From assembly GCA_021464245.1 (NCBI GenBank), contig JADCRB010000016.1, positions 940,348 to 1,004,347 on the forward strand: a stretch of DNA of 64,000 bases. Direction: 5' to 3'. The translations under genes were made by a program, and so were the position numbers. The notes under the pieces were generated by a model. The model was not told where the DNA came from and made no database searches. It was given only the letters and a program-made list of their open reading frames with translations. The DNA is from Carallia brachiata (Eukaryota; Streptophyta; Magnoliopsida; Malpighiales; Rhizophoraceae). The first letter of the stretch is position 1. Every line of letters starts with the position of its first letter. Below, piece after piece: positions 59,404 to 64,000 of this stretch.

Positions 59404-60680
59404 TTTGGCTCGTTTTGTGACTGCTTTGTGAAGGACTCTCTTAGTGGATTCCTTTGGTAAACATCAGAAAAAATAAACTTGCATGTGCAAGATACCCTCT
59501 GATTGTTATCCAAGTAAGATGAATTTGAAAATATCTTGTTTGTTTTATTTTCAACAGTGCACTTCCGTTTATGCTGAATTCTCTTTTATGGTACAAAATC
59601 TGAATATGTGGTCTATGCGCCCTTGTTAACTGAAAGTTTCAGACTAAAACTGAAGTGGATGATAAACCACGGAAGAAACCTGGGTTTCAAATTCACGAGA
59701 ACTGTGTGATAAACATAGATTTCTGTATAGCAACTCATAATGTTGCTGCTGCTTTCGTAGCCATATTGGAAGAAATTTGTCGTTGGTTGCTTTATAAATT
59801 GTAGTAATAAACTTTGGCCAGGATAAATTGAGGTCGTGATAGCTGTTGAATCTCCTTGTAACAATAGAACTTTAGTTTTCACTCGTTGATTCCCATAATT
59901 TAGAGTACCATGAATTGAGCTGAAATCAGATATTGGATGTTTAATTTGCTGAGGCAAGTTCCATTACTTAACGAAATGATGGAAGAGCTCTGGCGTGTCA
60001 TCATTTACAGCCTTTGCCAAGCCATTAATTAGTAAAGAAGAAAGGCAGCTGCTGGAGATTCTTTGTTAACTATTGAGCTTTTGACAATATTAAATTTAAA
60101 GAAATGGTTCCTATTCTTTATTTGAAGATCTATTAGATGAACTAGGGGTAGCTTCTTATTTTTTAAATGAACCTTCATTCAGGGTTACCATCAAATCAGA
60201 ATGCATTCAGCTGATGTCTCACAAGTCTGCACTTAAGACTCATGATGACCAGTTTGAAATCTCTAGTCGTGCCATTAGTTCTCACTAATGCTGCTCACTA
60301 AGTTGTCATATTCATTCCACTATTTTTGACATTTTCGGTATAACTTGAGATCAATGTGGTCGTCTTGAGATCATTGGATTCTTAGATGGACTTAGGGGTA
60401 ATGCTATGCATATATTTCTGATTCTATACTCTAGTACGCCACTATGGTTGAGCTTTTGTAATTTATGTCTTATACACTGCGTGCTGTTTAAGTTATGGGA
60501 TCTAATGAGCACTGTGATGTGTTGGTGGTAGGTGCCACCCGCATATGTTGAGATATTATTTTTATATGTACTACCTTTAGGCGTTGTGTAGAGTAAATGT
60601 TGAATTTCCTTGTAGGCTTGCACTGTCCTGGTCACGTCCCCCGCCGAGGATAAAGTGTCGGTCGAATTTGGATCTTGACA
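59404..60680. other. 3' flank of PNGase A and intergenic DNA
   Basis: Contains minus-strand frames at 59613-59957 and 60351-60635 without recognisable motifs. No gene claimed. Confidence 0.5.
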
Positions 60681-60684
60681 TTAA

Positions 60685-61719
60685 GGGTGCGTTTGTTTCA
60701 TGAGATATGATAGAATATGATAGATTAGTGACCAACTATCTCACCTTAACTCATATTTGGTTGGTTAACAAGATATGTATAGAATAGTCTAGTGTGGACT
60801 TACTATTCCATAAATATAGGATAGTACTATCTCTCTAACTTATATGAGTTATTTTATCTCATATCATGGATTAGTGTTAATAAATTATATATTTACTAAA
60901 ATATCATCTTAATTAAAATAAAATTTAAATATTTTTTAAAAAATTAACATAAACTTTAAAAAATTCATTTCTCTCTCATCTTCTCTCTCTTCCCTTCTCT
61001 CTTTGTCACTCCTATTCTCTCTTTCCTCTCTCCTCCCTCTTTTCTTTCTCTCTCCTCCCCCCTCTCTCACTCCTCGTCTGTCTCTCTTTCCTTTCTCTCT
61101 TATCCTCTTCTCTCTCTCTCACTCCTCTCCTCTCTCTCTTCCCTTTCTCTCCCCTCCTTCCTCCCTTCCTTTCTCTTTTCTCCCTCCCTCCTCCTTCCTC
61201 CCTCTCTCTCCTCACTCTCTCTCTCTATCTCGTGCTCATGCTTTCATTTTGTTCATATAAATTTAAAAATTTATCTCTTAAAATTTATTTCATTTTTCCT
61301 TAAAAATTTTTTAAAAAATATTAATTTTTCTTTTTTTGATACTTTTAAATTTATTTGTATAAATAAAATTAATGCGTAATTTTAAAAAATATTTTTTATA
61401 CAAAATTGAAAAACTATAAACAGTATAATGTATAATAACATGTAAAATAAATATTAATTTCATTACTTAATTTTAATTATTTTTAATAAAAATATTAAAA
61501 TTAATAGTAAATGTAAATCAATTATTTTTAAAGTTAAAAAAGTAATTTTGATATACCTTACTATTCAATCCCATATTATCTAAATATTAAATAGGATAAT
61601 TATTTTATACTATTTGTTGACATTCAAACATAATATAGGCTTATAATTTAGTCTATCTTATACTATATTAGACTATACTATTATATATTACACTATCCAA
61701 TCTGTGTATCAAATGCACC
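60685..61719. mobile_element. TIR element flanked by TTAA, containing a pyrimidine tract
   Basis: Ends GGGTGCGTTTGTTTCATGAG and the complement of CTGTGTATCAAATGCACC share the GGTGCRTTTG core. Flanks are TTAA at 60681-60684 and 61720-61723. GATATGATAG / CTATCTTATAC subterminal motifs are inverted copies. The flank could be a 3-bp Harbinger or 4-bp TTAA duplication. No transposase. Confidence 0.55.
60968..61237. repeat. About 270-bp polypyrimidine (C/T-rich) tract
   Basis: Almost only C and T on the plus strand, built from CTCTCT, CCTCTC and TTCCCT units with few interruptions. The 85-aa plus and 67-aa minus frames are by-products of this composition. Confidence 0.95.
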
Positions 61720-61723
61720 TTAA

Positions 61724-62330
61724 GTCTCTTCTTATTCTACATACTGTTGATTTTATTGGGATAAAAAAAAATAAGTCTTAATTTGATATTACATGCAAAG
61801 TATATTATAATACATCGATAAAATTTTATATAACATAAATAAAATTTAAGTTAATATTTATTATAAATTTCTTATATATTATATAAAATATTGTTCGTAT
61901 AGTATAAAATCATTTTTAATCTATTTGATTTCATGAGATTTGAATTCATATAGAATTTGTCTAATTTTAATATGTTTATATAAATCCATAAACGCCACAT
62001 TTTACTTGTTTTTTAGAAAAAAAAAATTATTACTACCAGGATTTGAAATTAGAGTTGGGTTAATAAAAATATACATTTAATTAACAACATTGGATGATCC
62101 ACAACTAAATCAAATGACCTGTTAATTATGAGTAGATTCTCATTTTCAAAATGATGGGGGAGTTACGGAGAAAAGAAGTCAGAAATTTGGCCCTTGGATG
62201 CTTGTCCAGAAAAGAAATCGATGCCCTACGAAGAAGAACGAAGGGTGAAAGGATGTGGAGTAAGGCAAGTGCGTCAAATTAGATTTTCAATGCCAACGGA
62301 TCAGGGTTTGCAATCCTCAATGACGATGAT
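61724..62330. other. AT-rich intergenic DNA, no gene seen
   Basis: AT-rich to about 62140, then roughly 190 bp of mixed composition up to the Copia LTR. Confidence 0.5.
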
Positions 62331-62751
62331 TGTTGGAATTAAAGGTACGAGTCTATGTTAATTTCTATGGAAAATTTACTGAAAAATATAAATACTTCAA
62401 TTGTAGTTTTTTCCATAAAATATAATCCTTAGGTTAAATCACTAGCTGGTTGAAATCACGATCATCTCATGGTCAGAATGAAATCACTCATATTTCTATA
62501 GCGTAATACCTTAAGATATGAGAACAATCATATTGACTCTCTCCTTGACATTCTCTGTAACTTTTGATTTAATTTAGTTCTCTGCATTGATTACTCTCAA
62601 ACTGAGGGGATAGTCGAGCGATTTTGGTTTTTTAACTTTCCTTTTATATATAATTGATATCCATTAGTTGGCCCACTTATTTATGTAATTTATCGAGTTG
62701 GGTTAAAACAATTAACCCATTATGCGCGGATACTAGACCCATAAATCAACA
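62331..62751 (-). repeat. 3' LTR of the second Copia element
   Basis: Begins TGTTGGAATT and ends AAATCAACA (TGTTG...CAACA inverted ends). The next bases, CCTACCACTCATAC, read as a purine tract on the minus strand, marking the internal edge. 421 bp. Its sequence is not obviously alignable with the first element's LTR. Confidence 0.7.
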
Positions 62752-64000
62752 CCTACCACTCATACATAATGGGTCTTTACCCAACCATGTGGCCATTCGC
62801 TTTTCACAATCATCCTTTCATACTTGATAACTGAGTTGTGCGACATGCGAGTACATCTGCACTTGAGAGCTCAAACTATGTGCTTGTTAGGGACATTATA
62901 GCGGCTACTACCCTTAGGGAAAAATAACAATGATAATAATGTCTCGCAGTTCCCCAGACTTATTTTGTTGTATTAGTCATAGTTTACCTTATCCGTTCAA
63001 TGCTAAACTTGATACTTTTCTTCACTATGTATTCATAGTTACACTCGATCCTCATTAGATGAGTTAACTAGATGACTGACAATAATAGTATTCTTTCTAC
63101 AGTTATAACTATTGGCGTCAGTTCAACTGCTTTCTTAGATATGTCCGGAAGGTCAAATTTTTCATGATCGTAAGTAACATGTTAAAATAGTGATCATTAA
63201 ACTGACACCTCAAGATATAGTTGAAAGTAACATAAGGCACAAATAGAGGTTATATTAATGCATCAAGGAAATCACACAGTGAAGAAGTTGTGATCGATTC
63301 TTCCACTTCTTTTATTGGTCGTTCAATTAGCACACATGGTATGAATCATGCTTTATAATGAGTTTTCTTCTTCTTGAAGTGTATGTCATTTTTCTTTACT
63401 TGTTAATAACTCACCATACAGATCTTAGTCTAGCTACTCTCAAGTAACTAACCTGAGTTCTCCAAGTACCCGCTCTTTAAAGCTCCAATTGAGATCTCAC
63501 ATATAGCTTTTCACATGTTATATGAATAGTGGGCAATTTATATCGGCTTTACGTTTCCTTATAATTTCTAAAACCTCATCTTGATTTTTCTATGGCGACG
63601 AAAATTTGAGTGCTATTTTCTTTAAATCGTTTTCCTCGCTCAAATGGTCTCATATCTACTCGCTCTCAAAGCGATAGAGGCGATTGGCCGTGTGAGTAGG
63701 CCAACTTAACCTATGTGACATACCTTTCTAGTAACATAGTTTATACTTGTACATGTGTCACTTAATTATTGTTGTATTTCCATATTACCATCAACATACT
63801 ACACTTCATACAAATACTAAGTCTTTACTTAACTTCCAAAAACTTAATTGGAGATTCCTTCGCTTGTACTTTATGTTAGTCTTAATGTCTCTATCAACAT
63901 CACTTGAAGTACTACTTACTAAATTGTCATTTAAAGACACTTATAGTCTATAACAATTTATAATTTTTTATAATTTTTTCAAGCAAACATTATTATTTAT
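62331..64000 (-). mobile_element. Second Copia element, 3' portion (runs off right edge)
   Basis: Starts with an LTR (62331-62751) and a purine tract, followed by about 1 kb that aligns with the 3' noncoding region 47718-48720 of the first Copia. The RT and integrase genes and the other LTR would lie beyond the window. Confidence 0.75.

Noticed and set aside
59613..59957. 114-aa minus-strand ORF downstream of PNGase A
   Set aside because: No motif, no splice or promoter support; probably chance within the 3' flank.
61003..61260. 85-aa Ser/Leu/Pro ORF and its 67-aa Arg/Glu antisense
   Set aside because: Both are translations of the polypyrimidine tract.
1..64000. CRISPR arrays, rRNA, operons, phage or bacterial systems
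   Set aside because: None seen; intron structure and repeat content are those of plant nuclear DNA.

Overview
This window is nuclear DNA from a plant, most likely a woody eudicot. The host genes have GT-AG introns and AT-rich intergenic DNA. They belong to plant-wide families: a chloroplast beta-amylase, the PYRD riboflavin enzyme, a PLS-class PPR protein, a gibberellin-20-oxidase-like dioxygenase and a plant-type RAB3GAP2. Species cannot be fixed from the sequence. No bacterial or organellar features, tRNA, rRNA or CRISPR were seen.

Host genes from left to right: the 5' end of a chloroplast beta-amylase-like gene (minus, cut by the left edge); PYRD (8580-10395, plus, 3 exons, 436 aa); a small C2H2 zinc-finger protein (12525-12839, minus); a 2-oxoglutarate/Fe(II) dioxygenase (17084-18180, minus, 2 exons, 317 aa); an intronless 630-aa PPR protein (30258-32150, plus); RAB3GAP2 (37655-41175, plus, 8 exons, 465 aa); and a full-length but four-times frameshifted peptide-N-glycanase A gene (57489-59403, plus). 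Two gene fragments are also present: an ent-kaurene-synthase exon with a stop codon (20690-20942) and the first coding exon of a TBC/RabGAP gene with a stop codon (43749-43838). The genes are functionally unrelated and show no clustering of a pathway.

The space between genes is largely transposon-derived, and many elements can be delimited to the base by target-site duplications (TSDs). There are five copies of one hAT-type MITE family (8-bp TSDs, ends CATAGTT...AACTATG); a second hAT family (15181-16102); a hAT-like element carrying the kaurene-synthase exon and a nested foldback MITE (19757-21132); a decayed two-gene PIF/Harbinger element with transposase and Myb/SANT-like protein (about 21757-27690) and a non-autonomous relative (2153-3092); Tourist-like elements; a tRNA-derived SINE with an 11-bp TSD (6992-7231); a LINE-type retroposon with an 11-bp TSD (46039-47026); a dead but structurally complete Copia element (47278-53853); and the left part of a second related Copia (62331 to the right edge).

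The most interesting observations are the kaurene-synthase exon inside a TIR/TSD-bounded element (a candidate Pack-hAT), the hAT-MITE family with GC-rich subterminal repeats (one copy sits about 400 bp upstream of the PYRD start), the about 1-kb 3' noncoding region shared by two Copias whose LTRs look unrelated, and the intact-length PNGase A with four single-base frameshifts. Coordinates, splice sites and homology calls come from reading the sequence by eye; no database search was run.
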